The notes under the pieces were generated by a model that did no database searches, was not told the origin of the DNA, and saw nothing but the letters and a program-made list of their open reading frames with translations. A stretch of 64,000 bases of DNA from Crocodylus rhombifer (taxonomy: Eukaryota; Chordata; Crocodylia; Crocodylidae), in assembly GCA_038503035.1 (NCBI GenBank), contig JAVSML010024359.1, forward strand, positions 124,001 to 188,000. The letters run 5' to 3'. The translations under genes and the position numbers were made by a program. How positions within the stretch are numbered: position 1 is the stretch's first letter; each line of letters begins with the position of its first letter. Shown piece after piece: positions 38,359 through 49,571 of the stretch.

Positions 38359-38784
38359 GATACTAATTTAGTTTAAAGGGCATCATGGCTAACCAGAAGT
38401 GTTGGTACATCACTAAATTTTGTAAATTAACAATAAAAATAGGAAAGCATATAGTAGCTTTTTGATCCAATAGGTCTGCAACTCTTCAACCTACAATGAG
38501 TAGCATTCTCTGATGAGCAGTCTAGGAGGCTTTAGCACAAAGGAAATTAAGGAACCTGACTGAAGAGCCAAAATGTTGCAGGTGGAAAAATAGGCAGTCA
38601 TTATGGGGGGAGCTAGGCCTCCCCTGCCTAAAGTGTAGCCAATCAGCAATGGCAGAAGGAAGCTCATAAAGTAGCACTTAAGGGTATTCAGAACAGCTCA
38701 CAAGTTGCTATGGAACTAGAGTGAAAGAGATAAGCCAGACACTTCATACTTGTCCTAGTAGAAGACTGTATGAAACTTTGACAG

Positions 38785-39212
38785 GGTCCAGAGGAGGGTC
38801 ACTCGCATGGTTATAGGCCTGCAGGGAAGGCGCTATGAGGAAAAGCTGAGGGACATGGACCTTTTCAGCCTCAACAAGAGAAAGCTTAGGGGGATCTTGT
38901 GGCAGTATACAAATTCACAAGGGGGGGCAGCAGGGAACAGGAGATGTGGTTTACCCTTGGCATAACCAGAAACAACATCTACAAGCTAATAGAGAACAGA
39001 CTTAGGTTGGACATCAGAAAGACCTTCTTCACTGTTAGGGTTGCCAGAATCCGGAACAGGCTTCCAAGGGAGGTGGTGCTCTCCCCTACGTTGGGGGTCT
39101 TCAAGAAGAGACTGGACAAGTGCCTGGCTAGAGGTCACAAAACTCCAGCATGTTTTCCTGCCACTGGCAGGGTGTCAGACTCCAAGATCCATTGAGGTCC
39201 CTTCCAACCATA
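38785..39212 (+). mobile_element. CR1 LINE 3' fragment
   Basis: Carries the end of ORF2 (a piece reading ENRLRLDIRKTFFTVRVARI, then NRLPREVVLSPTLGVFKK) and the CR1 3' UTR. It is frameshifted and older than copies A and B. The tail near CATCTATAA was the target for the hAT element at 39223-39736. Confidence 0.9.
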
Positions 39213-39222
39213 GCATCTATAA

Positions 39223-39736
39223 CAGGGGCAGGCAAAATGATGGATCTGGTCAGTGGCCGGACTCTATTTCCCAGCAGCCCCTACCTATATTGTTGAAGCC
39301 AGTCTCCACCTAGACCACAGCAGCAGTGGGGCCATGATAATGGTGGCCCAGGCTTTCCATGGAGACAGGCCCTAGCAGCACTCGCAGGGCACATGGCTGG
39401 GCAGGGAGTTACTCCAGGGATGGGGATGGGATCTTGTGGCAAAATCTCTGTACCCCTGCCTGGGACACATGGGCAACAGATCGCAGTTCTGCCCCAGCAC
39501 CAGACCACACTGTCACTGCTGCAAGATGCTGGCCCCAGAGCGGCTGCTCGCCCAGCCATGCACCCTTCCAATCCTGTGCTGGCCCCATACTGTCAGCCTG
39601 GCCACGTACAGTCACAGCCCTGCCACTGCTCACGTCTCCATGAAAATCAGCTACAGCAATGCAGGCAGGGGCTGCTGGGAAATTGATTCCACTGTGGGCT
39701 TAATCCAGCTCACAGGCCAGACTTTGCCCACCCTTG
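39223..39736. mobile_element. Non-autonomous hAT element nested in a CR1 tail, perfect TSD
   Basis: An exact 8-bp duplication, ATCTATAA, at 39215-39222 and 39737-39744 encloses 514 bp. It starts CAGGGGCAGGCAAAATGATGG and ends GACTTTGCCCACCCTTG, imperfect inverted repeats related to the 24461-25077 element. GC-rich interior, no transposase; its Cys/Pro-rich open frames are compositional. Confidence 0.9.
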
Positions 39737-39840
39737 ATCTATAAGAACTGGTAGTAACTATAAACTACTACAGTTTGCTTTTAGGAACCCAAAACAGACA
39801 GATTTTTCACAAAAAAAAAAAAAAAAAAATTCACACTTAC

Positions 39841-40023
39841 CAAGGTGCTGAGCAACTTCCAACACCAGTCTAGTTTCCCGATCCCACACCTCCAAGGCAT
39901 TGAGAATTGGAGGAAGGCCTCTGTCAAACTGAACATCAACAACTGCATCTATAACTGCTACAATACGCCCTCTGACATCACCAGGCTTAGGAGACTCTGA
40001 AGTCTTGGCAGCATAGTTTCTCC
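39841..40023 (-). pseudogene. ATP5F1B: ATP5F1B-like exon 2
   Basis: 183 nt, from acceptor CTATTAG to donor GTAAGTG. It encodes [19 protein letters not shown] followed by the beta-barrel core IVAV...ILNALEV...[12 protein letters not shown]. Compared with the conserved vertebrate form, an acidic residue in QFDEG is now Arg and other changes cluster near the N-terminus. It is open and ends in phase 1. Confidence 0.9.
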
Positions 40024-41071
40024 CTAATAGGGAAAGACAGCCTCATTATAAGAATCAAATAATTAGTTTTAAAAAATCATAACCCTCACTGGAAGACTGT
40101 GCAACTCAAAGTTATGAAGTCAATTTAAAAAGTCATATTAACTCTGGATTACCCAGACCTTTAACTGTAGAGCGTTTAAAGAACTAGCAGTTAAAAAGGG
40201 AAAAAACATGGTTATACAATGTGTAACATTCTTCTGATGCAACATTCATAAGTCACCTGCTGCCACATGGCATCTTTCTACAGAATTGCTTCGTAGGGTT
40301 CCAAGGATACCTTTCTGCCAGTACTACTGAAGTATTAAGAGTTTCTTTTTAAAGAGACAGCTGTAAAGGACATCCAGCTAAACTGAAAGTTAGCACAGAA
40401 GGGACCTATGCCAATAGTTAGAAGTCAGGTGTATGCAAAAGCCATTTGCACTACAAAAAAAAGAAGGAAAAAAAAAAGTGTTCAACTGATGTGGATAGGT
40501 TAATACATTTTGTTAACCAGACAATGCTAGTTATCAAGATGGGGTCACCTGAAGTTATGCAGGTACCACCATACTTACTCCCTTTGTCCCTAAGCTCAAC
40601 TATTGAGAGTGGTATTCTAGGAAGCTTCAAAACACTCCACGAAAAGCACCACGTTCAACAGAGAATGAGACGGTCCAACTCAGAACATTCAAGGTTATGA
40701 AGTGTGCCATTTTACTGGTGCTAGGAAAACAGCAGGCAACACCCAAACCACTAACAGATGCCCCATTTACAACAGCTGGCACACACCACCTGCTGGTCTC
40801 CCTCACGTTCAGAGAGGCACCTGCAACCTCAGGCCTACGTGAAGGCACGAGATGTCCCTATTGCTCCATAGGCGCCCGCGCACCAGCCAGGCAGAGCGAC
40901 AGCAAAGCCTTTTCTTCCCAAGTGCAGCAGCGAGCACCTTGCAGCCTGCCAGGGCAGAGGAGCTCAGCCTTGCCGAGCTCTGGCTCCTAGCAGGAGCCCC
41001 CCAGCGCTTGCCTCAAGTTGAGCTTCCCCCATGCCGAAGGCTGCTACTGAAGGCCTGACCGTGCCGCTCAC
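40024..41071 (-). other. Intron 1 of the ATP5F1B-like pseudogene
   Basis: About 1.05 kb between the tentative exon 1 donor and the exon 2 acceptor. The distal half is AT-rich; from about 40840 it becomes GC- and CpG-rich. No conserved element is recognised. Confidence 0.5.
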
Positions 41072-41420
41072 CTCCACACAACACGGCCACCCGACACCGG
41101 CCCAGCATACTGCCTGCACCCGCCAGCCCACTCGCCTCACGCCTTTACAGGCGGGCAGCGTGGCTGGAGCGGGAGCGACGCGTGCGTAGCACGGAGGGTG
41201 CTTGGCTGCACTTCCCGTTCCCGGCATGCTCCGCGCCGTGCCCGTTCCCCGCGTGCCGGTGCCGGTGCCGGTGCCCGCAGCCTGCCCCCGCTCGGCCCGG
41301 GGCGGCGCCTGCTGCTGCTCCTGCCGGGAGCTCACAGGAGCCTTGTCGGAGGGCGTCACGCGTGCCCTGAGGCTAGTCCTCGAGAGTAGCGTGACATGCG
41401 GATGACGTGGGGTGGGAAGA
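40840..41420 (-). promoter_or_regulatory. CpG island at the pseudogene 5' end
   Basis: The segment is rich in G+C and CpG (many CGCG, GCCGC and CCGCGC words), in sharp contrast to its surroundings. It covers tentative exon 1. It includes a (GTGCCG)3 run at 41253-41270 and a GATGACGTGG CRE-like word at 41402-41411. It would be the promoter of the parental ATP5F1B structure. Retained CpGs suggest the copy is either young or still unmethylated in the germ line. Confidence 0.6.
41072..41108 (-). pseudogene. ATP5F1B: ATP5F1B-like exon 1 (tentative)
   Basis: An ATG at 41108-41106 opens MLGRCRVAVLCG and reaches a GTGAGC donor at 41071 in phase 1, the phase needed to join exon 2. The MLG start resembles known beta presequences. 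The arginine-bearing presequence would be only 12-19 residues, against about 45 in mammals. The call rests on position, phase, start and CpG context rather than on strong similarity, so another first exon is possible. Confidence 0.5.
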
Positions 41421-43880
41421 TGCTGTCGTTGCACCGCCGGGTGCTGACGCAATACCGTGTCTTACCAACAAGGGCCGGGGAGCGGCATGAAGCCACAGGG
41501 CGCCTCCGAGCTCCCCCTCAGCATACCCTAGGGGTGGCGGGTAGGGGGTGCACGCGGGAGTACGTGCACCCCCCGTACAAAAATCATCAGCTCCTGCGGG
41601 TGGTCACCACTTGCCATCCGCCCCCACCAACACTGCCAGCGGTGTCTGCAGGTGGTCACCGACCCCTGGTTGGTGCTCGCCACCCTCTCCCCCCTGCCGC
41701 TGACAGTGCCAGCGGCGTCTGCGGGAGCTCCCACTTACAGCCGCCGCACTCGCACCACCAGCCTCCGGGGACATGTATCATTCGTGGCCCAGGCAGAGCA
41801 CCCCTGCTCCTGTTTCAATGCATGTTTTAAGCAGCAGAAGCAAGGTGCTCAGTCATGGCCAGGGAGACAAATCCACCTTGGGGACAACCCTGGTGGCTCT
41901 GTTGATCCCAGTCAGGGGCATCCTATGAGGCTCTTTCAACATCACATTTCCCGAGTTTCCTAGGAGTTGGGACCCACCTATGGCTTTACACAAGGAGCAC
42001 TATGTCCCATGAGTGGGTTGCTGTCCTCAGTGGAAAAGACCAGGCTTTTGTATATAGAGTCCTCTTGGTGACGTGATACATCTGTCTGACAGAAAGCACT
42101 CTCTCCTGCCCCCACATCCCCTGCTACCAGACAGAGACCTACATCTGGAGAGAACAAAGTACAGTTTCAACTTCCTTCACTTACTAAGGCTAATTAACAA
42201 ATCACATTCAGGAACATAGGTGCCAATAACTTCCCCATAACTAGTAGTACTTTAACTTTACCTAAACTTTTAAAAAGTTATGTAAATCACGGGTGTCAAA
42301 GATAAAGCCCACCAGCTGGATGTGGTTCATGGAGCCCTATCATCCAGTCTCCGGTGCTGTCCCTGGGTCTGGCTTTGACCCACATGCCCACAGACAATGC
42401 CCACTCCAGCCAGCATGGGACCTGCGCTGTGTGCAGCACCCACTTCAGCTTGCCTGGGACATGCGCCATATGTGTGCTTCTGTAGTTACCATCCCCTTTA
42501 TGGTAACATTCACCACCACTCTGTGCTTGTGTGTCTGCTGTTGGTGAGTACAAAAATTGTCTTGTTAAACTGGTAAAAATGGGTGTGATGGTGAGTACAG
42601 TCAAGGTCTTGGAATGTATCCCTATCTGTTATGTTGTACGGTGGGTTCACTTTATGCAGTGGTGACATGTAGGGTGTGCACGGGGGGAACATGTGCACCT
42701 CCTGAGAGTGCTGGTCCACCCCTGACCGGCCACACTTGCCACTTAGGCAACGGGCAGGGGGGCAGGTGGGAGCGCCAGAGTGGGAGGACTGTGGCGCTCC
42801 CAAAAGTAGCTGCAGTGATCAGCTGAGGGGAGCCACCCTTCCCCCCCAGCCCCATCACTGGGGAGGCATGTGCCCTGACTAAGGTGGCATCAGTCACCCA
42901 TGCCTGTATGTGAATTTGAGTTATGCACAGTTTTCCAGGAACGCATGTACAGCATAAAGTGAGGGAAACTTGTACCACATTCTGTTGAAAGTTAACTATC
43001 TGGTTTGATAATAGCCATTTTCATGCCAGACACCTTGAATTTTATGTGGCATATACAGGAGAAGAACCTGAGCAAAGTTGTCGTTCAGCAGTTGAGAAGG
43101 TAATCTTGTGTGGATCCTTGGAAACACATGTAGATATTTCAGGATTGGAATATTTTCTTCAGTAATAATGTCAACTCTTGCTGCTTTACAGAAGAAAAAA
43201 AAATCAGAGCGTAAAAAGCAAAGAATGATTTGGGTAACCTTGCCAGCAAAGCAACCTCCTATAGTCAAACAATTATTAAAAGGTTAGCTGATAAAGCCTT
43301 TATTCAAAGCAGTTGGAAAATTAAAATCAACCCAGAAGTTGATGCATGTTTTGGTGAATTTGCTGCCGATTTTTCAGGAAAGGCCAAATGTTTGATCCCA
43401 GTCAGCCCACACATAAGTTAATCACGCATCAATAAATGTTTTCGATACAATGTCTTTGTTTGGAGACAATGCTTTTACAGAAACTTAATTTATGAGTGCC
43501 ATTTCTAATATGAAGTGTTTTAACATAGTTAATTTTAGTATAAGTTAAAAGATCTTTTCTCCAGTACTACCTCTTATTGCTTTAAGAAGTCTGTCAGTGC
43601 CTGTTAACATTGCAGACTCTGAGAGTTTGGAGGGTTTTTCCTTAGAAAGATGTCTCACAAGATGATAGACATGAAATAAAAGAGCCGCCTTATTATATAC
43701 AATATGTTGTTTCAAAATGAAGCAAAACTAATGGCAGGTACAAACCTCCATTTTTCTGTTCAATAAATTAATGGATGAGTGTTTCACTAGTCTAACATAT
43801 TAGTTCTACATGTTAGTATAGAATAGATTATGTTAATAATATAAAATTTATTAAGGGTTGAATGATGTTGCTAACCGTAA
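41421..43880. other. Intergenic DNA with GC-rich repeats
   Basis: No gene is supported. 41530-41830 is a C-rich repeat with GTGGTCACC words repeated. 42650-42890 is similar GC-rich DNA with GTGCAC words. The open frame at 43230-43421 has no recognised domain. Confidence 0.4.
42288..42480 (+). mobile_element. hAT-like left-end fragment
   Basis: GGGTGTCAAAGATAAAGCCC followed by CACTCCAGCCAGCATGGGACC repeats matches the interior style of 2789-3298 and 54600-55308. Only the left part is visible. Confidence 0.5.
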
Positions 43881-43884
43881 CAGG

Positions 43885-43947
43885 GCCAAGGAGGTGATCC
43901 TCCCCGTCAATGTGACACTGGTCAGGCCGCAGTTGGAGTACTGCATC
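43885..43947 (+). mobile_element. CR1 ORF2 fragment
   Basis: The translation AKEVILPVNVTLVRPQLEYC matches the conserved CR1 ORF2 segment (compare VILPLYSALVRPQLEYC in copy A). The fragment is about 63 bp and ends abruptly at 43947, next to a possible LTR element. Confidence 0.8.
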
Positions 43948-45376
43948 TGTAGCAAAACCCCCAGTTTTTCTTTTTTTTAATTTATTTTAAAATGCATTCC
44001 CTCCCTTTCCCCAACCCTTTCTGACTTTTTCTCTCCCTCTCTATTCCCTATAGTTAAGTATAAGTAAGCTAAGATGTAGGTGTCACAAGATCAAGGAGGT
44101 GTCCTGTGACTAATATAGGGTTAAGGAGCTGCCAATCCCAGAGGCAGCTCAGGTGCCGGTTGCCGCAGCAACCAGACAGGTCAGGTGACCAGAAGGGGCA
44201 GGGCTGGGCCTTTATAAACAGCCCAGGCTGGAGCCAGAAGAGCAGTTCTCCTCTGGCAGCCACAGAGAGATCTCTGTGGGGGAGCTGAGCAGCAGAGTCA
44301 ATGGTGGTGGTTTGACTGGCTGCAATGATGCAAGGGGAGAGAGAGAGCCTGGACAGATGTATGGGTGAGAGTCAGCATTGTGTGGGGTTTGTATTATAAG
44401 CCTGGCGCTTATGGTATGTTGTAGCTGGCCGGCTGACTCTTTGGTTTACTTATGGTTACACCGGAGGACCGGGTGAGGCTGTAGGGGTGAGAGGAGGCCT
44501 CATGGGGACTCCCCAGTAGCTTGGGGGTTCCTGGTGCCCAGTGGAGGGCACAGTGAGCCGAGTGCCGCAGAGGTGCTCAGCGCGGCCGTGAAAGGGCGCT
44601 TAGACCCTACAGGGGGCAAGGGAGTGCAACGCAGGCCACAGAGGGGGTGAGGATGCGCAGGAGGCACGGCACGAGCGCGGGGAAGCATGACTTAGGCCCC
44701 AGAGATGGGCAACTGGCCCTAGGCGGGCCACGTACTATATCAAGCCACCCCAAGGCGGGCAGCATGTATCATTTGACAGGCACCCAGGATGGGTGCAGGC
44801 CAAGGAGTGTTCCAGAGGGCTTCTGCAGCAACAGGGGAGCCCAAGGAAACGGAGGGGCCTGGTGAGGCTCTGGCCTAACGGGACACACTTAATGTGAGGA
44901 TCATCATAGACAGGACTCGGAAGGGGCCAGGTAGGGCTCAGGCCACCTGAGCCCAGTTGATGTAAAGAGCTAATCCAGGTAGGGGGGCCAAGCCCGGGGG
45001 GCACCAGAGAAGGGGCGCTGGTTGCGGGTTAAGCCCGGGGGCGCCAGAGAAGGGGCACTGGGGGCGGGCCAGCCCAGGGGGCACCAGGTGGGGCACAAAA
45101 GGTTAAGGACCAGACAACGTCTAGGAAGAGCTGCGAGGCTTGGGGTGTGCTACAAGGGAGGTAGGAGGCACGCACTGCCCATAAGGCTGGGGTGAGAGCA
45201 CCCCATTTGGAACGGAGGTAATACCAGCGCAGTGTCATAGGTGCAAGTAGGCTGCCTCCCATACTGAACCTAAGATCAAAGATGTGGTGGGCGAGTCGAG
45301 GGTGCTGGATTGCCTAATTGACACGGCAGGGGGCACTAGCGGGCTCACGGCCACTTGCAGGCCCCACTCCGTGACA
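43948..45376 (+). mobile_element. Possible LTR retrotransposon remnant
   Basis: The block runs from TGTAGCAAAACCCCC to CACTCCGTGACA, i.e. TG...CA ends. It has a TATA-like CCTTTATAAACAGCCC near 44210 and a GC-rich downstream part. No matching target duplication was found (GCATC against GTAGG) and no coding domain is seen, so this is tentative. It interrupts a CR1 fragment on its left. Confidence 0.35.
44985..45095 (+). repeat. Short tandem repeat of a GGCACCAGAGAAGGGG unit
   Basis: GGGGCACCAGAGAAGGGGCG, then GGCGCCAGAGAAGGGGCACT, then GGGGCACCAGGTGGGGCAC follow each other at roughly 45-bp spacing, each preceded by an AGCCC(G/A)GGGG word. Confidence 0.7.
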
Positions 45377-46242
45377 GTAGGATAAGCTTTAACATTTTAT
45401 TATTTTAGGTGGTAGGTTTTATTTTTTTTCTCTCCCCTCTTTGCAAATAAGTTCCCTGCTATATTGATATTGATACCCACTCTTTTATAAGAGATAATAA
45501 TTATGTTTGTACTGCTTTTATATGCTGTGATTACTGTTGTAGGCCTATATATGTAAGTTGGCATAAGTCATGTCAAGTTTCCATTTTGTATGTCAAGCCT
45601 CCATCTTGTGTCCTCTGCCCGGGCATCCCCTGTATTGCAACTGTATGATTCATGTATCCCTCACATGTAAATTGGTTCCTGGATGAACGAAAGTGATTGG
45701 GAATGATTGAAATACAATGGTAGCAGGCCTCTACTAAATGGCCTGTAAAGACTAGGCCATCACCTCGCACTGATTCACCGAAGAACCACGGATCTCAACC
45801 AGGAACAGAGACAAGAAACCAGCGTTTGAAAGACAAAAGGCCCTGTAGAACCAGCAACTCTACCATTGTACCACACCATTACAGACACCCAGAACTGCAC
45901 ATCCCTGCATGGAGCACACATGCTCAATATGCCAGGGGCTGACCCTTGCCGAGGCATGCCTCCTGTCACTAGGATCACACAAGGGGCAGTGAAGACAGCT
46001 CTGGACAACAGTTACTGGACAAGGACCCCTTTCCAGCCTGGATAGGTAGCACCCCCCAACCCCCTGTTCAACCAAGGACTTGGACTCTGCTTTTCTTCCC
46101 TACCTGAACTCCAACCCTTCCACTGAGTCTCTTTCTCCTGCTGCCATTGTGTGTGCTTGTATGTATGTACCAATAACTTCATGGGGCTGTATAGTGTGTT
46201 ATCTGTTTAATAACACTGTTATTTGGACCCCTAAGTTGGGTT
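45377..46242. other. Unclassified sequence, possibly retroelement-derived
   Basis: No gene is seen. The wording (CCATTTTGTATGTCAAGCCTC, CTTCATGGGGCTGTATAGTG, AATAACACTG) is LTR-like in style, but I found no paired ends or target duplication. A minus-strand 77-codon frame at 45775-46008 has no domain. Confidence 0.3.
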
Positions 46243-48835
46243 TTCAGAGTTTCTAGGGTCGGAAGGGACCTGAGTAGATCATCTAGTCTGACCCCCTGCC
46301 ATGGCAGGAAAGATTACTGGGGTCAAGTGACCCCAGCAAGGTGTTCATCTAACCTCCTCTTAAAGACCCCCAGGGTAGGGGCCTGCACCACTTCTCTTAG
46401 AAGTTGGTTCCAGACCCTAGCCGCCCTGACAACGAAGTAGCACGTCCTGATTATCTAGCATAAATCTGCCCTCTACCACCTTGCGACCATTATTCCTGGT
46501 CACTCCTGGCAGTGCTTGGGGGAACAGGGACTTCCCCAGTGCCTGCTGATTCCCCCCTGACTACTTTGTAACAGGCCACTAGACCCCCTCTCCCCTACCC
46601 CCAGCCTTCTCTTATGGAGGCTGAACAGGTTTAGGTCCCGTAGCCTCTCCTCATAAGGCCTGCCTTGCTGCCCCCTGATCATATGAGTGGCCTGCCTCTG
46701 GACCCTCTCCATGTTGTCCACATCCCTTTTGAAGTGAGGCGCCCAGAACTGGACACAGTACTCCAGCTGTGGCCTGACCAGTGCCGCATAGAGGGGGAGG
46801 ATCGCCTCCTTGGTCCTGCTCGAAATGCATCTGTGGATGCATGACAAGGTACGGCTGGCCTTCCGGACTGCTTCCCCATACTGCCGGCCCACATTCATCT
46901 TGGAGTCAATGATGACTCCAAGATCCTTTTCTGCTTCTGTACTGACAAGAAGGGAGTTCCCCAGCCTGCAGGTATGGTGCTGGTTGTTCCTCCCCAGGTG
47001 CGTCACTTTGTACTTGTCAGTGTTGAATCCCATCCTATTCTCATCCACCCACCCTTGTAACCTGTCTAGGTCCAACTGTAGCCCGTTGCTCCCTTCTAGC
47101 GTGCTCACATCCCCCCACATCTTTAATGTCATCAGCAAATTTGGACAGGGTGCTTTTTACCTGCTTATCCAAGTCGCTGATGAAGATGTTGAACAGTGCA
47201 GGCCCGAGGACCGAGCCCTGCGGAATCCCCCTTCCCACATCCCTCCAGGTCGAAAATTACCCATCCGTCATCGCTCTCTGGGTGTGGCCCTCCAGCCAGT
47301 TGACACCCACACAGTCAATTGGGTCACCAACACCACAGTCCCCCAGTTTCTTAATGAGAATGGGGTGAGGGACAGTGTTGAAGGCCTTCCAAAAGTCCAG
47401 GAAGACTATGTCCACTGCTACCCCTGCTTCTAAGGATTTGGTGATCTGATCATAGAAGGCCACCACGTTGGTCTGACAGAACCTGCCACTGATGAACCCG
47501 TGTTGGTTGCCCCTAAGCATGAAATCCCCTGCTGGCCCCTCATGGATGTGTGCCATAATTATCTCAAACAGCTTGCCTAGGATCGAAGTAAGACTAACTG
47601 GCCTATAGTTTCCCGGGTCCTCCTTCTTCCCGTTTTTGAAGATGGGAACCACGTTGCCCTCTTCCAGTCCTCCGGCACCATACCAGAGCACCACAAGTGC
47701 TTGTAAAGCTGTGCCAGGAGTCCTGCAATGACCTCAGCCAATTCCTTTAGTACTCTAGGGTGGAGATCGTCCGGACCAGCTGGCTTGAATACATCCAGTC
47801 CCTCCAGAAGTTCCCTAACTAGTTCCTCACTAACCCTTGGCCCAGGTGTGCCTCCCCTGGGGCCTGAGGGGGGCCCAGCGGGGGGGGGGTGTCTGTTCGG
47901 GTCCCTGCTTAGGAAGATGGAGGCAAAGAAATCGTTAAATATGTTGGCTTTATCGGCTGCTGTGATGACCAAATTTCCTAACGTGTCCTGCAGGGGCCCC
48001 ACATTACCCGGAACCTTCTTTTTACCCGCTATGTATTTGAAGAAGGACTTCTTATTGTCCTTAGTCCAGGAAGCTAGTCCCAGTTCCATCTCTGCTTTGG
48101 CCTTCCTGATTGCCCCCCCTACATCCCTGAGCAACTGCAGTACAGTCATCCCTGGTGATGTCCCCTCTTTTCCACTGGGTGTATGCCTCCCTTTTAGCTA
48201 GGAGACATTCCCGGATGCCATGGGGGCTTGTGTTCCCTCCTGCTCCCTTTAGTCCTTGTTGGGATTACCTCTCTTTGGGCTTGGAGGATCATCTCCTTGA
48301 GGAGTGACCACGCTCCTTGGACACCTGGCTCCCCTTCCCTCTGGGACTTCAGTGCATCCCTGACTATTCTCCTTAGCTCAGTGAAGTTTGCCCTCCTGAA
48401 ATCTGGGGTTGCTGCCTTGCTGCACACCTTTGCCACCTTGCGCTGGATGGTGAATTCCAGCAGGCAATGATCACTATCGCCCAGGTGGTTGAGCACCCGC
48501 AGCCCCCTCACCAGGTCGTCTCCCATGGCCAGCACCAGGTCCAACAAGGCATCTCCCCTGGTGGGGCTGTGCACCTCCTGGGTTAGATGGAGGTCCTGCA
48601 TTCTGGCTAAGAACCTACGTGAGCGGGAAGATCTGGCTGACTGCTCTTCCCAGCCGATGTCCGAGAAGTTCAGGTCCCCCATGACTACGACATCCTTAGA
48701 CTTCACTACCTCCATGAGCTGACCTAAGAATTCTTGGTTGAGCTCTTCCCCTTGGTTGGGAGGTCTGTAGTTTCGCTTTACTATGGTTTGGCCCTGCTCC
48801 AATCTGTGTTCCTCACCCCTCTAACTTCTATCTCA
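46243..48835 (-). mobile_element. CR1 LINE, older, with endonuclease and RT pieces
   Basis: The minus strand reads, from about 48835 down: the C-terminal part of the APE-type endonuclease, then reverse transcriptase, then the CR1 3' UTR ending at CTAGGGTCGGAAGGGACCTG (plus strand). It is 5'-truncated inside the endonuclease. It is more divergent than copies A and B and carries several frameshifts. Confidence 0.93.
46500..48802 (-). pseudogene. CR1 ORF2, frameshifted
   Basis: Open pieces in order: 48802-48194 (YRPPNQ, MGDLNFSDIGWE, GDSDHCLLEF, endonuclease motifs), 48149-47577 (FFKYIAGKKK linker into RT), 47694-47257 (NVVPIFKNGKKEDPGNYRPV, VFLDFWKAFNTVPH motif A), 47238-47041 ([19 protein letters not shown] motif C) and 47138-46500 (FNTDKYKVTHLG, RPQLEYCVQFWAP). 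Neighbouring pieces overlap in different frames, showing at least four frameshifts, one just after the FADD motif near 47130. The protein is not functional. Confidence 0.92.
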
Positions 48836-49571
48836 TTTCTCCCTCTCCTGCTTCTGGCTCACTGCCACCTCCAACACCTGTCCTGAGCTCCTCTCTGCCT
48901 CCAAACCCCCTATTTCTTTGCCACTGTCTTATCCCCACTGCCTTTTCCTTTTCCGCTGAGCAACCAGGTTTCTGCCTCAGTTTCTTTCCTGGCTGTTTCC
49001 TCCTTGCCACCACTTATCTGCCCCCACCCCATGTCTCAGCTGTCTGCCTCAGTTTCTAGCCTGTCTACTTTAAGTAAACCCAAGCCTCAGTCCCTCAGCC
49101 AGCTTCTCTGTAGTCCACTGGTTCTAATCCCAGTTCTGGCAACTTTAACTCTCTCTTTCTCTCTCTCACCTGAACCTTCCCCCAAGTATCCTAGGTACCC
49201 CAAATATACACTGTACCATCCAAGTTAGGAACTTACCTGTGTGTATGTGGAGGTGAGTTGTATGTGTGTGAACTGGTGAGTGTGTGTGTGTGTGTATGTA
49301 TATATATATATAAAATATGTCATTGTGTGCATGATATAGGAATTAGTGATCTGTGTCTAACTTTTGGGGTGTATAGTGTATGTGCTTGAACTGGTGATAG
49401 GTATGCACGTGCCTAGGCTGGTTTAGATGTGTGTGTGTGTGTATGTGTATGTATGTATGTATGCACCTAATTGATTTGTGTGTTTGTATATGTGCAATTG
49501 TGTCACACCCTCCTGTCTAACAGCGCAATATTGAGATCCTGAGAGTTGGCCTGATCCCACAGGGCAACACA
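48836..49571. repeat. Pyrimidine-rich DNA and (TG)n/(TA)n tract
   Basis: 48836-49200 is rich in CT on the plus strand (CTCTCTTTCTCTCTCTC near 49151). A (TG)n run at 49279-49295 leads into (TA)n at 49299-49312, and a second TG-rich run lies at 49426-49445. No gene is seen. Confidence 0.7.

Larger units (their letters stand above)
35375..39840 (-). other. Intron 2 of the ATP5F1B-like pseudogene
   Basis: About 4.5 kb, containing a solo LTR, a CR1 3' fragment and a nested hAT element (listed separately). A 35680-36322 segment has ends GCAATTAGCTTTTTTTGCCC and GGCCAAAAAATCTTTATCAG that are loosely inverted, with a C-rich centre, suggesting another old DNA transposon. No other gene is seen. Confidence 0.55.

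Noticed and set aside
40964..41452. 162-codon minus-strand open frame across the ATP5F1B-like CpG island
   Set aside because: Does not connect to exon 2 in phase as a presequence and has no similarity to the beta N-terminus; compositional.
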